This document shows positions 1 to 8,352 of a DNA stretch of 64,000 nucleotides, piece by piece. Origin of the DNA: Mycobacterium shimoidei (lineage in GTDB: Bacteria; Actinomycetota; Actinomycetes; Mycobacteriales; Mycobacteriaceae); contig LQPU01000040.1 of NCBI GenBank assembly GCA_002101905.1, positions 40,544-104,543 of the forward strand. Reading direction: 5' to 3'. Made by a program: the position numbers and the translations under genes. Below the pieces are notes generated by a model. The model made no database searches, was not told the origin of the DNA, and was given only the letters and a program-made list of their open reading frames with translations. Positions within the stretch are counted from its first letter, which is position 1. Every line of letters begins with the position of its first letter.

Positions 1-1451
1 ACACACAACGGATTCCGATCTCCGACGCCCAGTTGGAGGAAGACCCCTACCTGCCGCCGTACTACCACCCCGGGCCGGAGGCGCCCGAAATCCGCTACAT
101 GCTCGACCGGCGGCGCGCCCTGGGCGGCTTCCTGCCGGAACGCCGGACAAAGTCGAAGGCACTGCCGCTGCCCGGACGCGACACCTATAAGGCGCTCAAG
201 AAGGGCTCCGGCCACCAAGAAGTCGCCACCACCATGGCAACTGTGCGTACATTCCGGGAAGTGTTGCGGAACAAAGAGATTGGAGATCGCATAGTTCCGA
301 TCATCCCCGACGAGGCCCGCACCTTCGGGATGGACTCGTGGTTCCCGAGCCTCAAGATCTACAACCGCAACGGGCAGCTGTACACCTCCGTCGACGCCGA
401 TCTGATGCTGGCCTACAAGGAAAGCTCCGACGGGCACATGCTGCACGAGGGCATCAACGAAGCAGGGTCGGTAGCCTCCTTTACCGCCGTCGGCACGTCA
501 TACGCGACGCACAACGAGCCGATGATCCCGATCTACATCTTCTATTCGATGTTCGGTTTCCAGCGCACCGGCGACGGTTTGTGGGCTGCCGGTGATCAGA
601 TGGCGCGCGGTTTTCTGCTCGGCGCCACGGCTGGGCGCACCACGCTGACCGGCGAGGGGCTGCAGCACGCCGACGGCCACTCGTTGCTGCTGGCCAGCGC
701 CTACCCGGCGGTCGTCGCTTATGATCCCGCGTTTGCCTACGAGATCGCCTACATCGTGGAAAGCGGGCTGGCTCGCATGTTCGGGGAAAACCCCGAAGAC
801 GTGATGTTCTACCTGACGATCTACAACGAGCCGTATGTGCAGCCGCCGGAGCCGGAGAATTTCGACCCAGACGGCCTGCTGCGGGGCATCTACCGGTACA
901 AGGCGGCCACCGAGCGGCGGACCAACACCGCCCACCTCCTGGCCTCCGGGGTGGCGATGCCCTCGGCGCTCAAGGCGGCCGAAATGCTTGCCGCCGACTG
1001 GGATGTGGCCGCCGACGTGTGGTCGGTGACCAGCTGGAGTGAACTGAGCCGCGAGGGGATCGCCATCGACAAGGAGAGGCTGCGTCACCCGGACCGCCCC
1101 GCCGCGGAGCCCTACGTGGGCAAGGTCTTGTCCGAGGCCCGCACGGACAAACCCGGCCCTATCGTCGCGGTCTCGGATTGGATGCGCGCGGTGCCCGAGC
1201 AGATCCGGCCCTGGGTGCCGGGCACCTACGCCACGCTGGGCACCGACGGGTTCGGTTTTTCCGACACTCGGCCCGCAGCGCGGCGCTACTTCAACACCGA
1301 CGCCGAATCGCAGGTCGTGGCGGTGCTGGCGGCGTTGGCACGCGACGGAGAGATCGATCCGTCGGTACCGATCGCGGCGGCCCGGCAGTACCGGATCGAC
1401 GACGCGCAGGCTGCGCCGGCGCAGACGTCAGATCCGGGCCCGGGCGCATAA
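1..1451 (+). CDS. aceE: Pyruvate dehydrogenase E1 component, homodimeric type (C-terminal part)
   Basis: This is the last 480 or so residues of AceE; the reading frame is open at base 1, so the N-terminal half lies outside the window. AceE is the thiamine-diphosphate E1 subunit that decarboxylates pyruvate and acetylates the lipoyl group of E2 in the cytoplasmic pyruvate dehydrogenase complex. The visible part is the C-terminal half, with family blocks such as FGMDSWFPSLKIYNRNGQLY, GRTTLTGEGLQHADGHS and YIVESGLARMFG, and a C-terminal domain with GTDGFGFSDTRPAARRYF. In M. tuberculosis aceE (Rv2241) also lies just upstream of Rv2242 and the fabD operon, which supports the call. It ends 51 bases before the next start. 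Confidence 0.95.
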   Translation, partial: TQRIPISDAQLEEDPYLPPYYHPGPEAPEIRYMLDRRRALGGFLPERRTKSKALPLPGRDTYKALKKGSGHQEVATTMATVRTFREVLRNKEIGDRIVPIIPDEARTFGMDSWFPSLKIYNRNGQLYTSVDADLMLAYKESSDGHMLHEGINEAGSVASFTAVGTSYATHNEPMIPIYIFYSMFGFQRTGDGLWAAGDQMARGFLLGATAGRTTLTGEGLQHADGHSLLLASAYPAVVAYDPAFAYEIAYIVESGLARMFGENPEDVMFYLTIYNEPYVQPPEPENFDPDGLLRGIYRYKAATERRTNTAHLLASGVAMPSALKAAEMLAADWDVAADVWSVTSWSELSREGIAIDKERLRHPDRPAAEPYVGKVLSEARTDKPGPIVAVSDWMRAVPEQIRPWVPGTYATLGTDGFGFSDTRPAARRYFNTDAESQVVAVLAALARDGEIDPSVPIAAARQYRIDDAQAAPAQTSDPGPGA

Positions 1452-1502
1452 CGGAGCGCGCCTTTGGCCGAATCTTCCAGAAAAGCGGCGTAGGTTTTAG
1501 GG

Positions 1503-2825
1503 ATGGCCGACAAGCTCGCCGGGCAGTTCGCGCTACCAAGTTCGACACTGGAGCTGTTGGACAGCGTGCCGGAGTCGCTGCTGCGGCGGCTCAAGCAGTA
1601 CTCCGGGCGGCTGGCCACCCAGGCCGTCTCCGCGATGCAGGACCGGTTGCCGTTCTTCGCCGATCTAGAAGCGTCCCAACGCGCCAGCGTGGCCCTGGTC
1701 GTGCAGACCGCGGTGGTGAACTTCGCCGAATGGATGAGCGACCCGCGCAGCAACGTCAGCTACACCGCGCAGGCCTTCGAGCTGGTGCCCCAGGAGCTGA
1801 CGCGCCGGATCGCGCTGCGGCACACCGTCGACATGGTGCGGGTCACGATGGAGTTCTTCGAAGAGGTCGTGCCGATGCTGGCCCGCTCCGAAGAGCAAGT
1901 CACCGCACTGACAGTCGGCATCCTCAAATACAGCCGCGACCTGGCATTCACCGCCGCCACGGCATATGCCGACGCGGCCGAGGCCCGCGGCACCTGGGAC
2001 AGCCGGATGGAGGCCAGCGTCGTCGACGCCGTGGTGCGCGGTGACACCGGGCCCGAGCTGCTTTCCCGGGCCGCCGCGCTGAACTGGGATACCACCGCGC
2101 CGGCGACGGTGGTGGTGGGCACTCCGGCCGCCGATCAGGAGGGGCCGCTCGGCACCACGGCCAGCCAGCGCGTCCGCGATATCGCCACCCGCCACGGCCG
2201 AGCCGCGCTCACCGACGTGCACGGGACCTGGCTGGTGGCCATCGTGTCCGGCCAGCTCACGCCCACCGACAAATTCCTGGGTGACCTGCTGAGCGCGTTC
2301 TCCGATGACCCGGTGGTGATCGGCCCGACCGCGCCGTCCCTGACCGCGGCCTACCACAGCGCCAGCGAAGCCATCGCCGGAATGAACGCGGTGGCGGGCT
2401 GGAAAGGAGCACCGCGACCGGTGCTGGCGCGAGAACTGCTGCCCGAACGCGCCCTGATGGGTGATCCATCGGCGGTGGCGGCTCTGCACACCGACGTGAT
2501 GCGGCCGCTGGCCGACGCCGGGCCCACGCTGACGGAGACGCTGGATGCCTTTCTGGATTGCGGCGGCGCGATCGAGGCGTGTGCGCGCAAGTTGTTCGTT
2601 CATCCAAATACGGTCCGCTACCGCCTCCGCCGAATCGCCGACTTCACCGGCCGGGATCCCACCCAACCCCGCGACGCCTATGTCCTCCGGATCGCCGCTA
2701 CCGTGGGTCATCTCGCGTATCAGGCCCAACACACCAGCATCAGCAGCAACACTGTGACACCCGCCACCACCCCGGTGGTAAAAGACCTGGTTGAGCCATC
2801 GGCGGGGCATCGGGTCGAGGGCTGA
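1503..2825 (+). CDS. mabR: MabR-type PucR/CdaR-family transcriptional regulator of the FAS-II operon
   Basis: A 440-residue protein of the same length class and position as M. tuberculosis Rv2242 (MabR), which is reported to bind upstream of fabD and control the FAS-II genes. The N-terminal 300 residues form a sensor-like region; the last 90 residues carry the PucR-type helix-turn-helix, seen as ACARKLFVHPNTVRYRLRRI near residues 360-380. It is followed after 126 bases by fabD, and that gap holds nested perfect palindromes that are the natural candidate for its binding site. Family membership and synteny are clear; the ligand is not visible from sequence. Confidence 0.9.
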   Translation: MADKLAGQFALPSSTLELLDSVPESLLRRLKQYSGRLATQAVSAMQDRLPFFADLEASQRASVALVVQTAVVNFAEWMSDPRSNVSYTAQAFELVPQELTRRIALRHTVDMVRVTMEFFEEVVPMLARSEEQVTALTVGILKYSRDLAFTAATAYADAAEARGTWDSRMEASVVDAVVRGDTGPELLSRAAALNWDTTAPATVVVGTPAADQEGPLGTTASQRVRDIATRHGRAALTDVHGTWLVAIVSGQLTPTDKFLGDLLSAFSDDPVVIGPTAPSLTAAYHSASEAIAGMNAVAGWKGAPRPVLARELLPERALMGDPSAVAALHTDVMRPLADAGPTLTETLDAFLDCGGAIEACARKLFVHPNTVRYRLRRIADFTGRDPTQPRDAYVLRIAATVGHLAYQAQHTSISSNTVTPATTPVVKDLVEPSAGHRVEG

Positions 2826-2857
2826 GGTTGCGGCGCGATATCAAACGCATCGCATCC

Positions 2858-2931
2858 AAGGCGGTTTTGTAGGGTCACTACAAAAACATAAGATCAGGTT
2901 CATAATCTGATACACCCCGCAAAACCGCCTT
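2858..2931. promoter_or_regulatory. Nested palindromes in the fabD operon promoter (candidate MabR operator)
   Basis: Three inverted repeats are nested here. AAGGCGGTTTTG at 2858-2869 is exactly complementary to CAAAACCGCCTT at 2920-2931. TTTTGTAG at 2865-2872 pairs with CTACAAAA at 2878-2885 across five bases. ATCAG at 2893-2897 pairs with CTGAT at 2906-2910. A -10-like CATAAT lies at 2901-2906 between them. The block sits wholly in the mabR-fabD gap. Assignment to MabR is inference from the known role of the upstream regulator. Confidence 0.6.
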
Positions 2932-2951
2932 CACAGTGTTCTCTTAAACAG

Positions 2952-3860
2952 ATGATTGCCTTACTTGCGCCCGGACAGGGATCGCAGGCTCCAGGAATGT
3001 TGTCGCCGTGGCTTGAGCTGCCCGGCGCGGCGGATCAGCTTGCGTCCTGGTCGACGGCGAGCGGTTTGGACCTGGTTCAGTTGGGCACGACCGCCACGGC
3101 CGAGGAGATCACCGACACCGCCGTCACCCAGCCGCTGGTCGTAGCGGCCACGCTGCTGGCCTATCAGGAGCTGACCGCGCGGGGGCTGCTCGCGGACCGG
3201 GAAACGATCGTGGCCGGCCATTCGGTCGGCGAGATCGCGGCTTACGCGATCGCCGGCGTGCTTTCGGCCGATGAAGCCGTTTCGCTGGCCGCCACCCGCG
3301 GCGCCGAAATGGCCAAGGCCTGCGCCAACGAGGCGACCGGGATGTCGGCGGTGCTGGGCGGTGACGAATCCGAGGTGCTGACGCGTCTCGAGCAGCTCGA
3401 CCTGGTCCCCGCCAACCGCAACGCGGCCGGCCAGATCGTCGCCGCAGGACGACTGAGCGCTCTGGACAAGCTCGCCGAAGACCCGCCGGCCAAGGCCCGG
3501 GTGCGTGCGCTTGGCGTCGCCGGCGCGTTCCACACCGAATTCATGCGCTCGGCGCTGGACGGCTACGCCGCAGCCGCGGCGAACGTGACGCCGGGCGAGC
3601 CCACGACCACGCTGTTGTCCAACCGGGACGGAAAGCCGGTATCGTCGGCAGCTGACGCAATGGAAAAGCTGGTCGCGCAGCTGGTTCGTCCGGTGCGTTG
3701 GGATCTTTGCACCGAAACGATGCGACAGCACAACATCACGGCGATCGTCGAGTTCCCGCCAGCAGGAACGCTTTCGGGTATCGCCAAACGTGAACTTCGC
3801 GGAGTCCCGACGCATGCCGTCAAGTCGCCCGCGGATCTCGACGGGTTAACAGAGTTGTAA
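2952..3860 (+). CDS. fabD: Malonyl-CoA:ACP transacylase
   Basis: FabD moves malonyl from CoA to AcpM, supplying extender units for FAS-II mycolate chain elongation. The 302-residue length equals that of M. tuberculosis FabD. The catalytic serine is in the GHSVGEIAAYA nucleophile elbow (Ser about 91) and the partner histidine in VAGAFHTEFM (His about 194). The N-terminal IALLAPGQGSQ block is typical. No ribosome-binding site precedes the ATG, so initiation may be leaderless or on a very short leader. It is the first gene of fabD-acpM-kasA-kasB-accD6. Confidence 0.97.
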   Translation: MIALLAPGQGSQAPGMLSPWLELPGAADQLASWSTASGLDLVQLGTTATAEEITDTAVTQPLVVAATLLAYQELTARGLLADRETIVAGHSVGEIAAYAIAGVLSADEAVSLAATRGAEMAKACANEATGMSAVLGGDESEVLTRLEQLDLVPANRNAAGQIVAAGRLSALDKLAEDPPAKARVRALGVAGAFHTEFMRSALDGYAAAAANVTPGEPTTTLLSNRDGKPVSSAADAMEKLVAQLVRPVRWDLCTETMRQHNITAIVEFPPAGTLSGIAKRELRGVPTHAVKSPADLDGLTEL

Positions 3861-3932
3861 ACCCTGTCGGTACAACCGCATACCGCATTTCCAAACGGAA
3901 GTAGCACAACACATCACGAAGGGAAGGCCACC

Positions 3933-4280
3933 GTGCCCGTCACTCAGCAGGAAATCATCGCCGGTCTCGCCGAAATCATCGAAGAGGTCACCGGTATCGA
4001 GCCGTCGGAGATCACCCCGGAGAAGTCGTTCGTCGACGACCTGGACATCGACTCGCTGTCGATGGTCGAGATCGCCGTGCAGACCGAGGACAAGTACGGC
4101 GTCAAGATTCCCGACGAGGACCTCGCAGGTCTGCGCACCGTCGGTGACGTCGTCGAGTACATCCAGAAGCTCGAGGAAGAGAACCCGGAAGCGGCCCAGG
4201 CCATCCGCGCCAAGATCGAGGCGGAGAACCCCGAGGCTGTTGCCAACGTCAAGGCAAGGCTGGAAGCGGAGAGCAAGTGA
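3933..4280 (+). CDS. acpM: Meromycolate-extension acyl carrier protein AcpM
   Basis: A 115-residue acyl carrier protein that carries the growing meromycolate chain on phosphopantetheine. The attachment serine is Ser41 in the DLDIDSL motif. The protein has the long acidic C-terminal tail that sets mycobacterial AcpM apart from ordinary 80-residue ACPs. The GTG start at 3933 is preceded by a GAAGGGAAGG ribosome-binding site. The stop overlaps the GTG start of kasA by four bases, indicating translational coupling. Confidence 0.97.
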   Translation: MPVTQQEIIAGLAEIIEEVTGIEPSEITPEKSFVDDLDIDSLSMVEIAVQTEDKYGVKIPDEDLAGLRTVGDVVEYIQKLEEENPEAAQAIRAKIEAENPEAVANVKARLEAESK

Positions 4281-5536
4281 CGGGTTCTTCCACGCCCTCG
4301 ACGCTCAACGGCGGTTTCCCCAATGTTGTGGTAACCGCCGTCACGGCGACGACGTCGATCGCGCCGGACATCGAGAGCACGTGGAAGGGCTTGTTGGCCG
4401 GCGAGAGCGGCATCCACGTCCTCGAAGACGAGTTCGTCACCAAGTGGGACCTACCTGTCAAGATCGGCGGTCACCTCAAGGAGCCCGTCGACATCCATAT
4501 GGGCAGGCTGGACATGCGGCGGATGTCGTATGTCCAGCGGATGGCCAAGCTGCTGTCCGGTCAGCTGTGGGAAAGCGCCGGCAGTCCGGAGGTCGATCCT
4601 GATCGGTTCACGGTGGTGGTCGGCACCGGCTTGGGCGGCGCCGAGCGGATCGTAGAAAGCTACGACCTGATGAACGAGGGCGGCCCGCGCAAGGTGTCGC
4701 CGCTCGCCGTTCAAATGATCATGCCCAACGGCGCCGCAGCCGTGGTGGGCCTCCAGCTGGGCGCCCGCGCGGGAGTGATGACACCGGTGTCGGCGTGCTC
4801 GTCGGGATCGGAGGCCGTTGCCCACGCCTGGCGGCAGATCGTCATGGGTGATGCCGACATCGCCGTTTGCGGTGGTGTGGAAGGTGGCATCGAGGCCCTG
4901 CCGATCGCGGCGTTCTCCATGATGCGAGCCATGTCGACGCGCAACGACGACCCGGAGGGGGCGTCCCGCCCGTTCGACAAAGACCGGGACGGATTCGTGT
5001 TCGGCGAGGCCGGTGCGCTGATGCTCATCGAGACCGAGGAGCACGCGAAGGCCCGCGGCGCCAAGCCGCTGGCCCGGTTGATGGGCGCTGGTATCACTTC
5101 CGACGCGTTCCACATGGTGGCTCCGGCGGCCGACGGAGTACGTGCCGGTAAGGCGATGACCCGGTCGCTGGAACTGGCCGGCCTGTCCCCCAAGGACATT
5201 GACCACATCAACGCGCACGCGACTGCAACCCCGATCGGTGACACGGCCGAAGCCAACGCCATCCGCGTCGCCGGGTGCGAGCACGCAGCGGTGTATGCAC
5301 CCAAGTCGGCACTCGGTCACTCCATCGGCGCGGTGGGCGCACTGGAATCGGTGCTGACCGTCCTGACGCTGCGGGACGGCGTCATCCCACCGACGCTGAA
5401 CTACCAGACGCCGGACCCGGAGATCGACCTCGACATCGTCGCGGGCGAACCCCGGCATGGCGACTACAAGTTCGCAATCAACAACTCATTCGGGTTCGGC
5501 GGGCACAACGTCGCGCTGGTCTTCGGACGGTACTAA
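4277..5536 (+). CDS. kasA: Beta-ketoacyl-ACP synthase KasA
   Basis: KasA condenses malonyl-AcpM with acyl-AcpM in early FAS-II elongation. The product is 419 residues (M. tuberculosis KasA 416). The catalytic triad is visible as Cys174 in TPVSACSSGSE, His314 in NAHATATP and His348 in SALGHSIGA; each is three higher than the M. tuberculosis numbering, matching a slightly longer N-terminus. The GTG start overlaps the acpM stop. The paralogous kasB follows after an 80-base gap, so the two are a tandem duplication. Confidence 0.97.
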   Translation: MTGSSTPSTLNGGFPNVVVTAVTATTSIAPDIESTWKGLLAGESGIHVLEDEFVTKWDLPVKIGGHLKEPVDIHMGRLDMRRMSYVQRMAKLLSGQLWESAGSPEVDPDRFTVVVGTGLGGAERIVESYDLMNEGGPRKVSPLAVQMIMPNGAAAVVGLQLGARAGVMTPVSACSSGSEAVAHAWRQIVMGDADIAVCGGVEGGIEALPIAAFSMMRAMSTRNDDPEGASRPFDKDRDGFVFGEAGALMLIETEEHAKARGAKPLARLMGAGITSDAFHMVAPAADGVRAGKAMTRSLELAGLSPKDIDHINAHATATPIGDTAEANAIRVAGCEHAAVYAPKSALGHSIGAVGALESVLTVLTLRDGVIPPTLNYQTPDPEIDLDIVAGEPRHGDYKFAINNSFGFGGHNVALVFGRY

Positions 5537-5616
5537 GAACTGCGTCCGGTGACGATGCGGGCCGCCAACGGCCCAAAGATGAACCGGACAATACGGAAGG
5601 AACGTTCACTACAACA

Positions 5617-6876
5617 ATGGTTTCGTTGGCTACGGGGCGAGGTTTCCCCAATGTCGTCGTCACTGGCATCGCCATGACGACAGCCGTGGCGACCGACGCG
5701 GAGACCACGTGGAAGGCGCTGCTGGACGGGCAGAGCGGGATCCGTACGCTCGAGGACCCGTTCGTCGAGGAGTACGACTTGCCGGTGCGAATCGGCGGAC
5801 ACCTGTTGGAGGAATTCGACAGTCAGCTGACTCGCGTCGAGAACCGACGGATGGGCTACCTGCAGAAGATGGCCACCGTGCTGAACCGGCGGGTGTGGGA
5901 AAACGCCGGTTCGCCCGAGGTGGACACCAACCGGCTGACGGTGTCCATCGGCACCGGCCTGGGATCCTCCGAGGAGCTCATCTTCGGCTATGACGGCATG
6001 CGGGAGCGCGGCTACAGGGCGGTGTCACCGCTGGCCGTGCAGATGTACATGCCCAACGGCGCGGCCGCGGCGGTCGGACTGCAACGGCAAGCCAAGGCCG
6101 GGGTTTTGACGCCGGTATCGGCGTGCGCATCCGGCTCGGAAGGCATCGCACGTGCCTGGCAGCAGATCGTGCTCGGAGAGGCCGACATCGCAATCTGCGG
6201 TGGCGTCGAGACCAGGATCGAGGCGGTGCCGATCGCCGGGTTCGCCCAGATGCGCATCGTGATGTCCACCAACAACGACGACCCGGCCGGTGCCTGCCGC
6301 CCGTTCGACAAGGACCGGGACGGATTCGTGTTCGGCGAGGCCGGCGCCCTGTTGGTGATCGAAACCGAGGAGCACGCCAAAGCCCGCGGCGCCAACATCC
6401 TGGCGCGGCTGATGGGCGCCAGCATCACGTCCGACGGTTTCCACATGGTCGCCCCGGACCCCAACGGCGAGCGTGCCGGGCATGCGATGACGCGGGCGAT
6501 CCAGCTCGCCGACCTCACCCCGGCCGACATCACCCACGTCAACGCCCACGCCACCGGCACCTCGGTCGGTGACCTTGCCGAGGGCAAGGCCATCAACAAC
6601 GCGCTCGGCCCTGGTGGCGGCAACGCGGCGGTGTATGCGCCGAAGTCGGCTCTCGGACACTCGGTGGGCGCGGTCGGCGCGGTGGAGTCGATCCTCACGG
6701 TGCTGGCGCTGCGCGACCAGATCATCCCGCCGACGCTGAACCTGGTGAATCTCGACCCCGAGATCGACCTGGACGTCGTCGCCGGCGAGCCGCGGCCGGG
6801 CAACTACGAGTACGCGATCAACAATTCGTTCGGCTTCGGCGGGCACAACGTGGCGCTCGCCTTCGGCCGGTACTGA
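5617..6876 (+). CDS. kasB: Beta-ketoacyl-ACP synthase KasB
   Basis: KasB extends AcpM-bound meromycolate chains to full length. Catalytic residues are Cys170 in TPVSACASGSE, His311 in NAHATGTS and His348 in SALGHSVGA. I placed the start at ATG 5617, where similarity to KasA begins; the frame stays open upstream into the kasA 3' end, but that part reads as out-of-frame kasA sequence. GGAAGGA at 5595-5601 is a somewhat distant ribosome-binding site, so a start a few codons upstream, as annotated in M. tuberculosis, cannot be excluded. The C-terminus NNSFGFGGHNVALAFGRY is shared with KasA. Confidence 0.95.
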   Translation: MVSLATGRGFPNVVVTGIAMTTAVATDAETTWKALLDGQSGIRTLEDPFVEEYDLPVRIGGHLLEEFDSQLTRVENRRMGYLQKMATVLNRRVWENAGSPEVDTNRLTVSIGTGLGSSEELIFGYDGMRERGYRAVSPLAVQMYMPNGAAAAVGLQRQAKAGVLTPVSACASGSEGIARAWQQIVLGEADIAICGGVETRIEAVPIAGFAQMRIVMSTNNDDPAGACRPFDKDRDGFVFGEAGALLVIETEEHAKARGANILARLMGASITSDGFHMVAPDPNGERAGHAMTRAIQLADLTPADITHVNAHATGTSVGDLAEGKAINNALGPGGGNAAVYAPKSALGHSVGAVGAVESILTVLALRDQIIPPTLNLVNLDPEIDLDVVAGEPRPGNYEYAINNSFGFGGHNVALAFGRY

Positions 6877-6910
6877 CGCTTCAGCGTCCAATCGAGGAGG
6901 ACACCCCGCG

Positions 6911-8332
6911 ATGACGACCATGGCCCCCGAAGCGGTTGGTGAATCGCTCGATCCACGTGACCCACTGCTGCGGTTGAGCACGTTCTTCGACGACGACAGC
7001 GTCGAGCTGCTGTACGAGCGGGACCGCTCCGGGGTGCTGGCCGCCGCCGGGACCGTCAACGGCGTGCGCACCATCGCCTTCTGCACCGACGGCACCGTGA
7101 TGGGCGGCGCCATGGGTATCGAGGGCTGTCGGCACATCGTCAACGCCTACGACACCGCCATCGAGGAGCAGAGCCCGATCGTGGGCATCTGGCATTCCGG
7201 TGGCGCTCGATTGGCCGAAGGTGTGCGGGCGCTGCACGCGGTCGGCACGGTGTTCGAGGCCATGATCCGGGCGTCGGGTTACATCCCGCAGATCTCGGTG
7301 GTGGTCGGATTCGCGGCCGGCGGTGCGGCTTACGGGCCGGCGCTCACCGACGTGATCGTGATGGCACCGGACAGCCGGGTGTTCGTCACCGGTCCCGACG
7401 TGGTGCGCAGCGTCACCGGCGAGGACGTCGACATGGAGTCGCTGGGCGGCCCCGATACTCACCACAAGAAGTCCGGGGTGTGCCACATCGTCGCCGACGA
7501 CGAACTCGACGCTTACCAGCGTGGTCGCCGGTTGGTCGGATTGTTCTGCCAACAGGGTCATTTCGACCGCGGCAAGGCCGAGGCGCAGGACACCGACCTG
7601 CATGCGCTGCTTCCCGATTCGCCCCGCCGCGCCTACGACGTGCACCCGATCGTCAATGCGCTGCTCGACGACGACGCGCCGTTCGATGAGTTCCAGGCCA
7701 AGTGGGCCCCCTCGATGGTGGTCGGCCTGGGCCGGCTCTCCGGTCGGACCGTCGGCGTGCTGGCCAACAACCCGCTGCGCCTCGGCGGCTGCCTGAACTC
7801 CGAAAGTGCAGAGAAGGCTGCGCGTTTCGTGCGGCTGTGCGACGCGTTCGGCATTCCGCTGGTGGTGATCGTCGACGTGCCGGGCTACCTGCCCGGTGTC
7901 GACCAGGAGTGGGGCGGCGTGGTTCGCCGCGGCGCCAAACTGCTGCACGCATTCGGTGAGGCGACCGTTCCCCGGGTCACCCTGGTGACCCGAAAGATTT
8001 ACGGCGGGGCCTACATTGCGATGAACTCGCGCTCGCTGAACGCCACCAAGGTGTTCGCCTGGCCGGACGCCGAGGTCGCGGTCATGGGCGCCAAGGCGGC
8101 GGTGGGGATCTTGCACAAGAAGAAGCTGGCCGCCGCACCCGACCACGAGCGTGAAGCCTTGCACGACAAGCTCGCCGAGGAGCACGAGCGCATCGCAGGC
8201 GGCGTGGACAGCGCCATCGAAATCGGCGTGGTCGACGAGAAGATCGATCCGGCGCACACCCGCAGCAAGATCACCGAGGCGCTGGCGCAGGCGCCGGCGC
8301 GCCGCGGCCGGCACAAGAACATCCCGCTGTAG
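6911..8332 (+). CDS. accD6: Acyl-CoA carboxylase beta (carboxyltransferase) subunit AccD6
   Basis: AccD6 with an AccA biotin carboxylase forms the acetyl-CoA carboxylase that makes malonyl-CoA, the substrate of FabD. The 473-residue protein equals the M. tuberculosis length. It has the two crotonase-like carboxyltransferase lobes; the N-terminal lobe shows GIWHSGGARLAEGVRALH and FAAGGAAYGPALTD, the C-terminal lobe VDVPGYLPGVDQEWGG and KIYGGAYIAMNS. GAGGAGG at 6894-6900 is a good ribosome-binding site. It ends the FAS-II operon and converges on glpD1 with only 20 bases between stops. Confidence 0.96.
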   Translation: MTTMAPEAVGESLDPRDPLLRLSTFFDDDSVELLYERDRSGVLAAAGTVNGVRTIAFCTDGTVMGGAMGIEGCRHIVNAYDTAIEEQSPIVGIWHSGGARLAEGVRALHAVGTVFEAMIRASGYIPQISVVVGFAAGGAAYGPALTDVIVMAPDSRVFVTGPDVVRSVTGEDVDMESLGGPDTHHKKSGVCHIVADDELDAYQRGRRLVGLFCQQGHFDRGKAEAQDTDLHALLPDSPRRAYDVHPIVNALLDDDAPFDEFQAKWAPSMVVGLGRLSGRTVGVLANNPLRLGGCLNSESAEKAARFVRLCDAFGIPLVVIVDVPGYLPGVDQEWGGVVRRGAKLLHAFGEATVPRVTLVTRKIYGGAYIAMNSRSLNATKVFAWPDAEVAVMGAKAAVGILHKKKLAAAPDHEREALHDKLAEEHERIAGGVDSAIEIGVVDEKIDPAHTRSKITEALAQAPARRGRHKNIPL

Positions 8333-8352
8333 GTATCTCCCCGCGCAAGGCG

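Noticed and set aside
1665..2810. Long minus-strand open frame (381 codons) opposite mabR
   Set aside because: It is the GC-driven antisense shadow of a well-recognised gene and shows no family motifs.
5275..5616. In-frame upstream extension of kasB giving a 533-residue protein
   Set aside because: This part reads as the other frame of the kasA 3' end; KasB homology starts at the ATG at 5617.
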